64,000 nt of DNA from Pseudomonas sp. Irchel s3h14. Its GTDB lineage: Bacteria; Pseudomonadota; Gammaproteobacteria; Pseudomonadales; Pseudomonadaceae. Position numbers and translations under genes: made by a program. The notes below the pieces were generated by a model. That model saw only the letters and a program-made list of their open reading frames with translations, made no database searches and had not been told where the DNA came from. The DNA is taken from contig NZ_FYDJ01000004.1 in the NCBI RefSeq assembly GCF_900187425.1, forward strand, positions 310,001 through 374,000, written 5' to 3'. The number at the start of each line of letters is the position of its first letter. The stretch's first letter is position 1. Shown piece by piece: positions 19,377-28,537 of the stretch.

Positions 19377-21764
19377 TTACGCGGGAGGGACCGGCTTGGC
19401 CAATTCGATGCCGGCCGCACTCAGTCGCTTCAGGATCTCAAAGAGCAGATCGCTCTTGGTCGTGCTGACAATCCTTGGGCTGCTGACATAGCCGGTGATG
19501 GTCAATGTGATGCCTTCAGGGCTCAGATTGCTGAATCGAACAACGGGGGAGGGTTTGTCTAGGATGGTTTCATGTTCGCAATAGGTGGTGTACAGCAGGG
19601 TTTTGACTTGTTCGGGGTCGATATCCAGAGGGAACACCAGCTCGAGGGTAGCCACCCCTTGGGCGCTGCCGCCCATGGTCACATTGCGCAGGTTCTGGGA
19701 AATAAGCTGGGAGTTGGGCACGATCACGATCGAGCGGTCACTGAGCTGTATCTCGGTGGCCCTGACATTGATTCGTCGGATATCACCTTCGACCCCGCTG
19801 ATGCTGATCAGGTCGCCGACCTTGACCGGACGCTCGGTGAGCAGGATCAACCCGGATACGAAGTTCTTGACGATCTCCTGCAAGCCGAAGCCGATCCCCA
19901 CCGACAACGCACTGACGATCCAGGCCAGATTCGTCCATTGGACGCCCAATGAAGACAACGCCAGCAGAATGACCAGTGCGTAGCCGATATTACTGAACAG
20001 GGTGCTCAGCGACGCACCCATGCCAGGGTCCATATCGGTTTTTGGCAGGAACTCGTTATCCAGCCATCTGCGTAGCGATCGAATCAGGTAAATACCGATC
20101 AACAGCGCGAGGACCGCATTCAACAGATTGCCCGGAATAATATTCAGCTTGCGCAGGCCATCGCCGCCGAGGATCGCTGAAACCCTGTCAGTCAGTTGGC
20201 CAAAGGTCGCTCCAATCCCCCCCACAATCGTTGTAATCGCGGCAATCAGGAGTAAGGCCGCTCGGCCAATACCCGACACAACAACCTCGATTTGTTCAAG
20301 CCGTACATCGCCGATACCCAGCAGCTGTTTCATCGTTTTGCCGCTGGGGTGCTTTGGCGAAAACAGGTAATCACACAAGTCCCTGAACAACTGCGTCAGC
20401 AAATAGAAGCTGGCAATAACGATATAGAGCCAGACAATTTCGTAAGTGATGAACCGGGCCAGGGAGATGTAACCGATCAGCAGGCCAAAAATCGAGATCA
20501 ACACGGCGATGCTGACGCCGGTATAAATCAGCCCCGCCAGCGTAGTACCTGACTCAGGGTGTTCCCCGGCAATGACCATCGCTCGGCGGGTTCTACTGAC
20601 GCGTAGCAATAGCGCACCGATAATCATGATGACGACTAATGACACGACGCCCCGGCTGAACAGAACCACCTGCGTACTCATACCCGTCGCATTGGTGACT
20701 TGTACCAGCGAGATGAGTATCAGCATTGATCCGGCCAGCAGCGCCGGAAAAGGGCTTATTGCAAGTGCTACTTCATCGGCGATGCCAGGCAACCGCCATG
20801 AGGGATTGCGTTTAGACAGCAGGGCCCGACTCAAACCGATAATCAGGGCGCAGGCGTAAGCGATTTTCTCGACATCGTCGAAGTAACCTTGCAGTGGCTG
20901 CGGCAATGGTTCAAGCCGGGTAGCCGCCGCGGAGATGAGCTGTATTGCGCAACCTGCGCTCAACATCGTGGCAACTACCGTCGCTATCGCCAATGAACTT
21001 CTGCGCAGGCGACCTTCCGGTACTCGATGGATGCAGACCCATGTCAAACCACGTTCAGCCAGTCTTCGCCCCGGCGTCCAGAACGCCAGGGCCAGCAATA
21101 ACAACGTGACGGTCGCGGCACGCCGGCCGGGTTGCCAGACGGACTGAATGACACTGTTGCACTGGTCGATCAAAAACCTCAGACGGTTTTTATCCTCCTC
21201 CAGTGGAGAAAACAGCGGTAACCAGAACCGGGGGTTGAGGAAGCTGGCGGTGCGCTGGGCCAGTTCTGTTTCCAGTTGGGTGCGCCGCATACTGGCAATC
21301 TGAGTGATGAGGTTAGTAGCGCCTTCTTTGATGGCCTGCAGTATCTTGAGATCGCTATCCACCTTGTCTTTTTGTGCAGTGAGGTAAGACCTCTGTTTCA
21401 CGAGATCGGACTTTTCCGCGGCAAGGCTGGTGTCGGATGCCGTCCCGAGCACACTGAGTTGCGCTTGCAATTGCGCCTGCTCGGGAAGTAACGCGGCCGC
21501 CAACTTGTCCGCATCACTGAAGAGCAACTGAACGTTGTCCTGAAAGCCCACCAACTGGGTGTAGTTACTGGTCAGTGAGACCTTCTGCTTAAGGGTGTCC
21601 AGCCTTAGTTGCAGTGCTTCCAGATCGCTTTTTGACACCGTAGCGGTAGCGCTGGCCTCACCGTTGCTTGAAGTGTTGGGTAGTTCATCCGCCGACAGCT
21701 CGCCGATGTTCGCCCCCATCAGCGCGAACACAACGAATATGAGTAATTTCAATGCAGGACGCAT
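19377..21764 (-). CDS. Large MscS-family mechanosensitive channel
   Basis: MscS-type channel of 795 residues with an N-terminal signal peptide (LKLLIFVVFALMG), a periplasmic coiled-coil region (about 40-180, of the DUF3772 kind), about ten membrane helices, and the MscS pore helix and beta domain near the C-terminus (ALSVGIGFGLQEIVKNFVSGLILLTE..., then VKVGDLISI and INVRATEIQLSDRS). Such channels release solutes on osmotic downshock. GGAGG precedes the ATG at 21764 by 7 bases, which decides between three clustered starts. It stands alone as a transcription unit. Confidence 0.85.
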   Translation of the reverse strand: MRPALKLLIFVVFALMGANIGELSADELPNTSSNGEASATATVSKSDLEALQLRLDTLKQKVSLTSNYTQLVGFQDNVQLLFSDADKLAAALLPEQAQLQAQLSVLGTASDTSLAAEKSDLVKQRSYLTAQKDKVDSDLKILQAIKEGATNLITQIASMRRTQLETELAQRTASFLNPRFWLPLFSPLEEDKNRLRFLIDQCNSVIQSVWQPGRRAATVTLLLLALAFWTPGRRLAERGLTWVCIHRVPEGRLRRSSLAIATVVATMLSAGCAIQLISAAATRLEPLPQPLQGYFDDVEKIAYACALIIGLSRALLSKRNPSWRLPGIADEVALAISPFPALLAGSMLILISLVQVTNATGMSTQVVLFSRGVVSLVVIMIIGALLLRVSRTRRAMVIAGEHPESGTTLAGLIYTGVSIAVLISIFGLLIGYISLARFITYEIVWLYIVIASFYLLTQLFRDLCDYLFSPKHPSGKTMKQLLGIGDVRLEQIEVVVSGIGRAALLLIAAITTIVGGIGATFGQLTDRVSAILGGDGLRKLNIIPGNLLNAVLALLIGIYLIRSLRRWLDNEFLPKTDMDPGMGASLSTLFSNIGYALVILLALSSLGVQWTNLAWIVSALSVGIGFGLQEIVKNFVSGLILLTERPVKVGDLISISGVEGDIRRINVRATEIQLSDRSIVIVPNSQLISQNLRNVTMGGSAQGVATLELVFPLDIDPEQVKTLLYTTYCEHETILDKPSPVVRFSNLSPEGITLTITGYVSSPRIVSTTKSDLLFEILKRLSAAGIELAKPVPPA

Positions 21765-21989
21765 AGGCATGCCTCCAGCGGCTTTAGCCATTCAGGTTAG
21801 GTCATGGCGTGTGCAGGCGCGAAAAATAGTTATGCACGCTGACCACGAATAGGGAAGGGGGCGGTTGAGAAGGGTGATCTACAATCTTTTATGCTGTACC
21901 GCGCTCAGGATCACGAGGTGTGACGTATTGAGCGGTCTGTCTACCGACCCAGTGTGCTTGCAGAGTGCCGGGCCCTGTCGGAGGTCATC

Positions 21990-22445
21990 ATGAAAAGGTT
22001 GTCATCCATTAGCCTGTGCATCGCACTGTCGGTTTCCTGGACCCAGGGATGGGCCGAAACGGTCGTGCCGATGAAAGGGCAGAGTTCTCAACAAACCCAA
22101 ACGGACATGACCGATTGCCAAAACATCGCGGCCAGTCAGAGCGCCTCGGCTGCACCGCCTCCTAGCGGCGGTAGGCTGAAGGGCGCCGCGGCGGGCGCTG
22201 CCGCAGGAGCTGCGGGGGCGCAGGTGCGGGGACGTCAGCATGACGAGTTTTATGATCAGGTCGATGATGACCGCAAGCAGGACTATCGCCAGGATCGCGC
22301 CAAAGAAACCGCCGTGGCAGGAGCGGTCGTCGGAGGCTCGCGTCAGCGTCAGGAACGCCGGGCGCAAGATAAAACCAGTGCTGCGACCAGTTCTACCGCC
22401 TATACCAGTTGCCTGCAGGGTAAGGGGTATCAGGTTAATCCTTGA
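21990..22445 (+). CDS. Small secreted glycine-zipper protein
   Basis: Protein of 151 residues with a signal peptide (MKRLSSISLCIALSVSWTQGWA). The mature part has a Gly/Ala-rich helix pair (LKGAAAGAAAGAAGAQVRG and later AVAGAVVGGSRQRQ) typical of glycine-zipper envelope proteins, and cysteines in TDCQNIA and TSCLQGKGY. GGAGG precedes the ATG. The 3' end overlaps the convergent DUF2955 gene by 16 bp. Function unknown; probably periplasmic or outer-membrane associated. Confidence 0.75.
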   Translation: MKRLSSISLCIALSVSWTQGWAETVVPMKGQSSQQTQTDMTDCQNIAASQSASAAPPPSGGRLKGAAAGAAAGAAGAQVRGRQHDEFYDQVDDDRKQDYRQDRAKETAVAGAVVGGSRQRQERRAQDKTSAATSSTAYTSCLQGKGYQVNP

Positions 22446-23470
22446 GCACTTTCCTGCCGTTGATCGAGCAGATGAACCATCAGGCAGGCATACAGCGTCA
22501 CGAGGATGAACAAGCCCATGCGGATGGCGAACGCTGTGTAAACGTCCTTGCCTGCTGCGCTGTCCTGTACCGACTGACCCAACAGGATGATCAGCGTGAT
22601 CAGGGTATTGAGCCAGAACCCCGGGGTAAACCGCGTCGGGCTCAGGGCATACAGCTTGCGCGCCAGAACCAGGCCGAACAGCAGCATCCACAGAAAGAAC
22701 ATCCACAGATGCACAAACAGGCTGAGGGCGCTCCAGAACAGGATCGCCAACAGGCCCGCGAGTAACGTCGAGCCGAGCAGTTCGCGACCGGCGATGCGGG
22801 CGTTTGTCGTGGAGCTTTGCTGACCCAGGCCGACGGCCTTCAGGATGATCGGCAGATAACCGGCCGGGTCGATCAGCGCCAGCAGGAATGCCGGTAAAAC
22901 GATCAGGGTGGCACGCAGCGCAATCCGACTGACTTCTTCTGCCGGCAGGGGTGGGGCAGTCGGCGGGGAAGGGGCATTGGGTGGATCCGGGAATAACCCA
23001 TGACTGAACGCCACGACGACAACGGCAAGCAGCAAACCCTTGACCAGTGCGCCGATGACCATCGCCGCCAGATCGAATTCGGCGATACCGGCCGAGGAAA
23101 TCATGGTCAGGCCAATCACCAGAAAGGTCATGATCAAGGTGTTGCCGCCGCGCAGGCCATAGCGGAAGGCCAGGAACAGACCGACGCTGATCAATAGCAC
23201 GCCGCTGACGGGGTAATAACGCAGGACCGGGATCAATAGCAGGCCGATGCCGGTGGTCAACATGGCGGCCAGTGCGAGAACCAGTCCGGCCTTGAACGGC
23301 AGCGGGCGATTGACCGAGGCCAGCAACAGCAGGCAAAGCACCGGCGCCATAAAAGGAATCGGCAAGCCGAGGCCGAAACTGGCGGCGAGGCTCAACGCTG
23401 TACCGGTGGCCAGGCGCAGTGCGCGTTGATCCCGCGGCGTGCGCCGAGTCGACATACCTTTAATAGGCAT
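22430..23470 (-). CDS. DUF2955/FUSC-type inner-membrane efflux protein
   Basis: Membrane protein of 346 residues with about ten helices in two clusters, resembling the DUF2955 and fusaric-acid-resistance (FUSC/AaeB) families. It follows HlyD-type and outer-membrane-lipoprotein genes, so the three encode a trans-envelope pump probably for aromatic acids or similar weak acids. The first ATG (23470) lies inside the end of the HlyD gene; a second at 23455 lies 5 bp after that gene and is also possible. Confidence 0.78.
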   Translation of the reverse strand: MPIKGMSTRRTPRDQRALRLATGTALSLAASFGLGLPIPFMAPVLCLLLLASVNRPLPFKAGLVLALAAMLTTGIGLLLIPVLRYYPVSGVLLISVGLFLAFRYGLRGGNTLIMTFLVIGLTMISSAGIAEFDLAAMVIGALVKGLLLAVVVVAFSHGLFPDPPNAPSPPTAPPLPAEEVSRIALRATLIVLPAFLLALIDPAGYLPIILKAVGLGQQSSTTNARIAGRELLGSTLLAGLLAILFWSALSLFVHLWMFFLWMLLFGLVLARKLYALSPTRFTPGFWLNTLITLIILLGQSVQDSAAGKDVYTAFAIRMGLFILVTLYACLMVHLLDQRQESAQGLT

Positions 23471-24599
23471 AGCTCAGCCAGCTCATGAACCCCACAAACA
23501 CGTGGCCGAGTGGGTTCAGCGGATTACCTTCGGTGGGGAAGGCCATGACTTCGGCCTGCCCACCGGCACGGATGGCGCGACCGTCACGCAGTTTGTCCAT
23601 TGAGTCTTGGGAAAACTCGATGATCACCGGGAAGCGCTGGGCCGGACGCAACCAGTCGCGGCTGTTCTGCACGCTGGGCAAGGTTCCGGGCGGGGCTGTT
23701 TGCCCCACGCTGACGCCGTAACCGACACTGCGCACGCGCCCCTCGAAGACCTCGCCCGGCAGAGCATCCAGAACAATCGAAACCGGCGTGTCGAGTTTCA
23801 CCAGACCGAGGTTGTTCTCGGTCATGTCCGCACTGATCCATACATCATGAATGGCGATCAGGGTCATGACCGGGCTACCGGCCGCGGCGAATTGCCCAGC
23901 GTCAGTACGCAAATCCGTAATCAGTCCGGCCGAGCGAGCGCGAATCTGCGTGTTGGACAGATCCAGTTCGGCTTTGGACAACGCCGTGGCGGCACTGCGC
24001 AGCAAGGCGTTGTCTTCTTCGCTGCCACCTTCCTGCTCACGCGCGCGCTGTACTTCGGCGCGGGCAGCGGCGACCTGGCTGACCGCCTGTTCGCGGTTGG
24101 CGCGAGACACTTCGAGCAGTCGCACGGAAATGGTCCCGGGGTCTTCGCGATATAAACCTTCAAGGCGCTGATTGTCCTGGCGCGCCTTGAGCTCATTGGC
24201 CTGGGCGGCTCGCAGATTGGCTTGCGCCGAGGCAATGCCGGCGGTGCTCGCACCGATCTGTCTGCGGGTCGATTCAAGGTCGGCGCGCGCACGGTCGACG
24301 GCAATCTGGTACGGCTGAGGGTCCACCTCGAAAAGAATCTCGCCGGCCTTGATGTCCTGGTTGTTGCGCACGTTCACCCGGACCACGCGGCCTGCCACTT
24401 CCGAGGCGACCGGAATCACAAAGGCACCCACCCGGGCTTGTTGCGTATAGGGTGTGAAACGATCCGCCAACAGGTACCAGGTCAGGCTCAGGAGGATCAG
24501 TAACAGTACCCACTTGATGCCTTTTTTTACCGGGTCGGCAGCCGGTTCTGGCGCCTGGGTGACAGGTGTCTCGGGCGTGGGCTTGGCGGCTTCGCTCAT
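23460..24599 (-). CDS. HlyD-family periplasmic adaptor (EmrA/AaeA-like)
   Basis: Membrane-fusion protein of 379 residues. A short cytoplasmic tail and one membrane helix (about 29-47) precede a barrel-sandwich hybrid (VAGRVVRVNVRNNQDIKAGEILFEVDP), a long coiled-coil hairpin (about 95-205) and a beta-barrel domain (ISADMTENNLGLVKLDTPVSI). It bridges the inner-membrane pump and the outer-membrane channel. Its ATG overlaps the stop of the channel gene. Confidence 0.85.
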   Translation of the reverse strand: MSEAAKPTPETPVTQAPEPAADPVKKGIKWVLLLILLSLTWYLLADRFTPYTQQARVGAFVIPVASEVAGRVVRVNVRNNQDIKAGEILFEVDPQPYQIAVDRARADLESTRRQIGASTAGIASAQANLRAAQANELKARQDNQRLEGLYREDPGTISVRLLEVSRANREQAVSQVAAARAEVQRAREQEGGSEEDNALLRSAATALSKAELDLSNTQIRARSAGLITDLRTDAGQFAAAGSPVMTLIAIHDVWISADMTENNLGLVKLDTPVSIVLDALPGEVFEGRVRSVGYGVSVGQTAPPGTLPSVQNSRDWLRPAQRFPVIIEFSQDSMDKLRDGRAIRAGGQAEVMAFPTEGNPLNPLGHVFVGFMSWLSYAY

Positions 24600-26149
24600 T
24601 GATCTTTTACCTTGTAAGACATTGGAATGGCAGGCTGTGCAGTGGCGGGCTCTTCCAGCAGATCGCCCCAGTCGGTGCGTTTTTCCATTTGCTGGCGGGT
24701 GGCTGGATCAACTTTCGGCTGGGCGCTGTACCAGCCACCGCCCACGGCTTTGTACAAGGCAATGAGATTACTCACGGCATTGCTGCGGGCGACCAGATAA
24801 TTGTCCTGTTGTTCGAGCAGGGCACGTTGCGCATCCAGCACCCGCTGGAAGTCCGAATAACCTTCGCGATATTGCGTGCTAGCCAGCACCAGCGAGCGCT
24901 TGGCCGCCACTTCGGCCTCACGCAGGATGCCTTCGCGCTCCAGGGATTTGATCAGGCCATAGGCCGCATCGTCCGCCTCGCGTGCCGCCTGGCGAACCTT
25001 GTCGCGGTAAGCCTCGATCAGCTGCTGCAACCGCGCATCCTGCACGCGCACGTTGTTGCTGATCTGGCCGTGATCGAACAGATTCCAGCGCAGACTGGGG
25101 CCGCCGATCAAATCCAGATTCCGAGGCGTGCCACTGAGCGTGTCGGTTGACCAGACGATGCTGCCGAGCAAGGTCAGCGACGGATAGAAATCGCTCTCGG
25201 CCACACCGATCAGCGCTGACTGGGCGGCGACATTAAGCTCGGCGGCGCGCACATCGGGCCGACGTAGCAGCAGGTTGGCCGGTACATCTTGCAACACGGC
25301 ACGGTCGACCAGCGGGATCAATCCCACGTTCTCGACCAGTTGCGGCAGTGCGCCAGGCGGCTGACCAATCAATACCGCCAGCGCATTGCGGGTCCGTTGC
25401 AACTGGTCTTCGAAATTGGGGATGGTGCTCAACGTGCCCAGGTACTGGGTCCTGGCTTGTTGCAGGTCTAGCTCGGCGGTTTGGCCGCTATTGAAGAGTT
25501 TTTCGGTGATCTCGAAGTTGCGCTTTTGCTGTTTGGCGTTTTCCTGGGCGACGCGTAAACGGGCTTCGGTGGTGCGCAGTGAGAAATAGGTATCGGCCAC
25601 TTGTGCGCGCAGCAGTACGAGCACGTCTTCATAGTTGGCCTGGGCGGCGAAGTAGCTGGCGTCGGACGACTCGATGGCGCGACTGAATCGGCCCCAGAAG
25701 TCCAGCTCCCAACCCACATCGAACCCCGCGCTGTGTTGCCAGAAATGGCTGTCCTGCGGGTTGGTCCCGCCGGATTGCCTGCGGTTAAAGTAAAGACTGT
25801 CGACACTGGCTTGCTGCAATTGCGGGTAAAGGCCGCTTTGAGCAATGCCGAGTTGGGCTCGGGCTTCCATGACGCGCAGGCCGGCGATTTTGAGGCTGGA
25901 GTTGCGTGCATCCGACTCGGCAATCAAATGATTGAGGACCGGATCGGCGAAGACTTGCCACCACTGACGAATGTCCGGGGTCAGGCTGCGCTGGCTGGAT
26001 TGCTCGAGGGCAGGGGTGGTCCAGTGTTTGATCCATTCTTCGCCGGGCGGCTGGAAGTCCGGCCCAAGTCGTACGCAGCCATTGAGGCCTAGTACGCCAA
26101 GCAGCACGAGCCGGCCTGGCCAATTCAGCAGGGTTGTACCTGGATGCAT
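24596..26149 (-). CDS. Outer-membrane efflux lipoprotein (NodT/OprM family)
   Basis: TolC-like channel of 517 residues with lipoprotein signal ending LGLNGC. Two outer-membrane-efflux repeats are visible, with the usual LVAQVADTYFSLRTTEARL-like helices and LLLRRPDVRAAELNVAAQSALIGVAESDFYPSL. The ATG at 26149 is chosen because it starts the lipoprotein signal and has GGGA upstream; the frame opens 7 codons earlier. First gene of the three-gene efflux operon. Confidence 0.85.
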   Translation of the reverse strand: MHPGTTLLNWPGRLVLLGVLGLNGCVRLGPDFQPPGEEWIKHWTTPALEQSSQRSLTPDIRQWWQVFADPVLNHLIAESDARNSSLKIAGLRVMEARAQLGIAQSGLYPQLQQASVDSLYFNRRQSGGTNPQDSHFWQHSAGFDVGWELDFWGRFSRAIESSDASYFAAQANYEDVLVLLRAQVADTYFSLRTTEARLRVAQENAKQQKRNFEITEKLFNSGQTAELDLQQARTQYLGTLSTIPNFEDQLQRTRNALAVLIGQPPGALPQLVENVGLIPLVDRAVLQDVPANLLLRRPDVRAAELNVAAQSALIGVAESDFYPSLTLLGSIVWSTDTLSGTPRNLDLIGGPSLRWNLFDHGQISNNVRVQDARLQQLIEAYRDKVRQAAREADDAAYGLIKSLEREGILREAEVAAKRSLVLASTQYREGYSDFQRVLDAQRALLEQQDNYLVARSNAVSNLIALYKAVGGGWYSAQPKVDPATRQQMEKRTDWGDLLEEPATAQPAIPMSYKVKDQ

Positions 26150-26267
26150 TACGCATTTCCCGACCAACAAAGATCACTGGAGCATAGCCGTCCAAATGGG
26201 CACACGGCTGCTACGCTTTTTAAGCGCCATCAAATCTACTGTGATCCGTTAGAAAGGTACGACGATT

Positions 26268-26792
26268 ATGAATAACACCCCGGGTGTCGTTGAAGCCCAT
26301 TCAGCTGGCTGGCGCTTTAAGTTGGGCATAGTCATTATCTGCTTGATGCTGGGCTCCTGGCTGTTAGTGCCTCTCGCCGCGGCAGCCGATGTGGCGGGTT
26401 CAAAAATCGCTGCACTGACTGGTGTGCTGTTCATCAGCAACAAAATCCTGCTGATTCTCGCCATTGCCATCATGGGCAAATCCGGATTCCAACAGTTAAA
26501 GCGCAGCCTGTTCGGTTATGTGTCCTCACTTGCACCCAGCACGGAAGTCGAAGTGGGCCCATGGCGTCACAGAATTGGCATCGTTATGTTCTTTGTGCCG
26601 CTGATTTCCTCCTTTCTTGAACCCTACGTCGACAGCATTTGGCCGGGGCTCAGACCCAATCTCTGGCAGGTTCAAGCGCTGGGTGACGTCATGCTGATCG
26701 GTAGCTTTTTCGTATTGGGGGGGAATTTCTGGGAGAAAGTGCGTGCCTTGTTTATACGCACCGCTCGTGTCGCAAACACAAGTGCGGCGTGA
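26268..26792 (+). CDS. Small membrane protein with transporter-suffix-like domain
   Basis: Protein of 174 residues with four hydrophobic segments (about 20-38, 49-68, 98-115, 145-160) and no signal peptide. It resembles a group of Pseudomonas proteins called transporter-suffix-domain proteins. The second helix runs into GKSGFQQLKRSLFGYV, a conserved-looking cytoplasmic loop. It stands alone. Function not known. Confidence 0.65.
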   Translation: MNNTPGVVEAHSAGWRFKLGIVIICLMLGSWLLVPLAAAADVAGSKIAALTGVLFISNKILLILAIAIMGKSGFQQLKRSLFGYVSSLAPSTEVEVGPWRHRIGIVMFFVPLISSFLEPYVDSIWPGLRPNLWQVQALGDVMLIGSFFVLGGNFWEKVRALFIRTARVANTSAA

Positions 26793-26956
26793 ACAACAAT
26801 AGTGGGCGAGGGTAGTGAGTACTCGTGCGTTCAAGCTCTAATGGCTAGCTCTACTAAAGAGCTATTTAGCATAGTTAATATTAATCACATACACATCTAT
26901 AATAGATAGAGCGTATTAATTGCGCGCTATTTCAAAAGCTGGAGGGCTCAATCGAC

Positions 26957-27481
26957 ATGACTACCAGCACCTTTGATAAACACATTCCCAGCACTGAGGC
27001 TGTGATCGCAGCACTGAACCTGGAACCCCACATGGAAGGCGGTTTCTACCGCAGGACCTTTCAAACCGATCACCACGCGATGGTTGAGACCGCTGGGGGC
27101 CGGCGCTACCTGATGACATCCATTTACTACTTGCTGACCAAGGATTCGCCGATAGGTCATTTTCATCTGAACCAATCGGACATCGTGCATTACTACCATG
27201 TGGGAGATGCGATTCAGTACAACCTGATTTTTCCGGACGGCACATTAAAAACGGTTGTGATGGGCAGCGATATAATCGCCGGACAATGTTTGCAGCTGCA
27301 TGTACCGGGTGGCATCTGGAAAGCTTCGCAGCTTACAAATGGACTGGCGGGATACGGCCTGATCAGCGAAGCGGTTACACCAGGGTTTGATTTTGCAGAT
27401 ATGGAGTTGGGTAATCAGCAGCAGCTTACCGAGCAATTTCCCGAACACACGGAGCTGTTTGAGAAGCTGATGGGAGAATGA
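26957..27481 (+). CDS. Cupin-domain protein (DUF985 family)
   Basis: Cupin of 174 residues. It opens with AVIAALNLEPHMEGGFYRRTFQ, the DUF985 signature, followed by SIYYLLTKDSPIGHFHLNQSDIVHYYHVGDAIQYNLI, and VPGGIWKASQL. Family members have a metal- or ligand-binding cupin barrel; physiological role is unclear. GGAGGG lies upstream of the ATG, and an AT-rich promoter-like region (TATAATAGAT near 26900) precedes. This is the last gene that looks like normal chromosome before the accessory region. Confidence 0.85.
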   Translation: MTTSTFDKHIPSTEAVIAALNLEPHMEGGFYRRTFQTDHHAMVETAGGRRYLMTSIYYLLTKDSPIGHFHLNQSDIVHYYHVGDAIQYNLIFPDGTLKTVVMGSDIIAGQCLQLHVPGGIWKASQLTNGLAGYGLISEAVTPGFDFADMELGNQQQLTEQFPEHTELFEKLMGE

Positions 27482-27826
27482 GTGGTTGAGTCGATTTGAT
27501 CGTTTCAAAATCTGCGTGCAACCGGGCTAATCTCGAAACACCTTGTTACGTGTAATGTATATTATGTTAAATGATGTGTCTGAGTGGAACTTTCTCAGCG
27601 AGCTTCGCCTACAGTACCCCGAAGTAATTCTTCGAAATCTGAGGAACTAATCATGCGAAACGGGGAATTTGTTCCGCGTTTCGGAAATTTACTTCCGTAG
27701 TTCCTTGGACCCGTGACGGATTTAGAAACGGCGAAGAATTTACCGTCAAAGAAATTTAGTTCCTGCGATTCCGGCAACTGGATACCACCGGACTTCGTGA
27801 CTTCCTATGGCAAGGCCCTCACGGGC
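27482..27826. other. Gene-free stretch at the left edge of the island, with a hairpin
   Basis: No convincing ORF in 345 bp. It contains a near-perfect hairpin at 27656-27683 (12-bp arms, 11 matches, loop TTTG), and the word AGGAACTAA (27642-27650) recurs inverted as TTAGTTCCT (27758-27766). Base composition is lower in GC than the left flank. It may contain an island junction, but no duplicated end was identified. Confidence 0.4.
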
Positions 27827-28402
27827 CTAGCCATGCATGACACCACTAGCTTCTTCATGTGCAGCTGCAACCACGCGGTTTGGCTCGGTGGAAAGGAGGT
27901 CCTGTGGGCGCTTGCCTCCAAGCCATCCGTTGGCTGAGATAAACCAGAATGAAACTCCCCAACCATCTTTCATGGGACAGAGAACAGACAATACATCTCT
28001 AAGGCCGGGGATCGGGCTGGCGCCGCCTTGCGATGGGAACGCGTAAACTGGAAAAGACCTGCAGCCATCGTGTTCGATCGAGAAAATTCGATGGTCCGCT
28101 TCCCACTCCTTGAGCGCGGGGCTTAGGAGCTCAACGTGAATACCCAGATGGTTAGCCAAGTCCTGAACTAGAAGGAAGTCACCGCACGTCAGAATATGAG
28201 CTTTGGCAAGGGCAACCATCTCCTTTTCTCTTTCTTCGATAGTCCGACGCTTCTCATCGCTTCCTGCAGCCGCCACCCCTGGACGAGGACACGCCTCCAT
28301 TCCATCTTCCTTCAGTGGTTTACCCGCAGGAGCTGCCCTCTCGACCCGCCTGAATGCCTCGATCGCGGTAGCTTTGACATCTTTATCGGGATCAATTGTC
28401 AT
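27827..28402 (-). CDS. Hypothetical protein with ParS/MbcA-like C-terminus
   Basis: Protein of 191 residues. The N-terminal 60 residues are charged; about 65-125 may hold a helix-turn-helix (FLLVQDLANHLGIHVELLSPALKEW). The end, WGVSFWFISANGWLGGKRPQDLL followed by VVAAAHEE, resembles the toxin-binding domain of Xre/MbcA/ParS antitoxins, cut here to its diagnostic words WLGGKRP and VVAAA. AGGAAG precedes the ATG. No RES-type toxin gene lies beside it. The assignment is tentative; a stand-alone regulator is possible. Confidence 0.55.
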   Translation of the reverse strand: MTIDPDKDVKATAIEAFRRVERAAPAGKPLKEDGMEACPRPGVAAAGSDEKRRTIEEREKEMVALAKAHILTCGDFLLVQDLANHLGIHVELLSPALKEWEADHRIFSIEHDGCRSFPVYAFPSQGGASPIPGLRDVLSVLCPMKDGWGVSFWFISANGWLGGKRPQDLLSTEPNRVVAAAHEEASGVMHG

Positions 28403-28537
28403 GGGATGCTTCCTAGTTACCTTTCAACGCTTCTGCTGCACAAAGCGTTGCTGGTGTGCAGCGGGCGAAGTGCCTAACACTTCAGGCGCCAATATCGCTA
28501 TGACTTGATTATAAACGCCGAAGTTAATTATTGCGGT

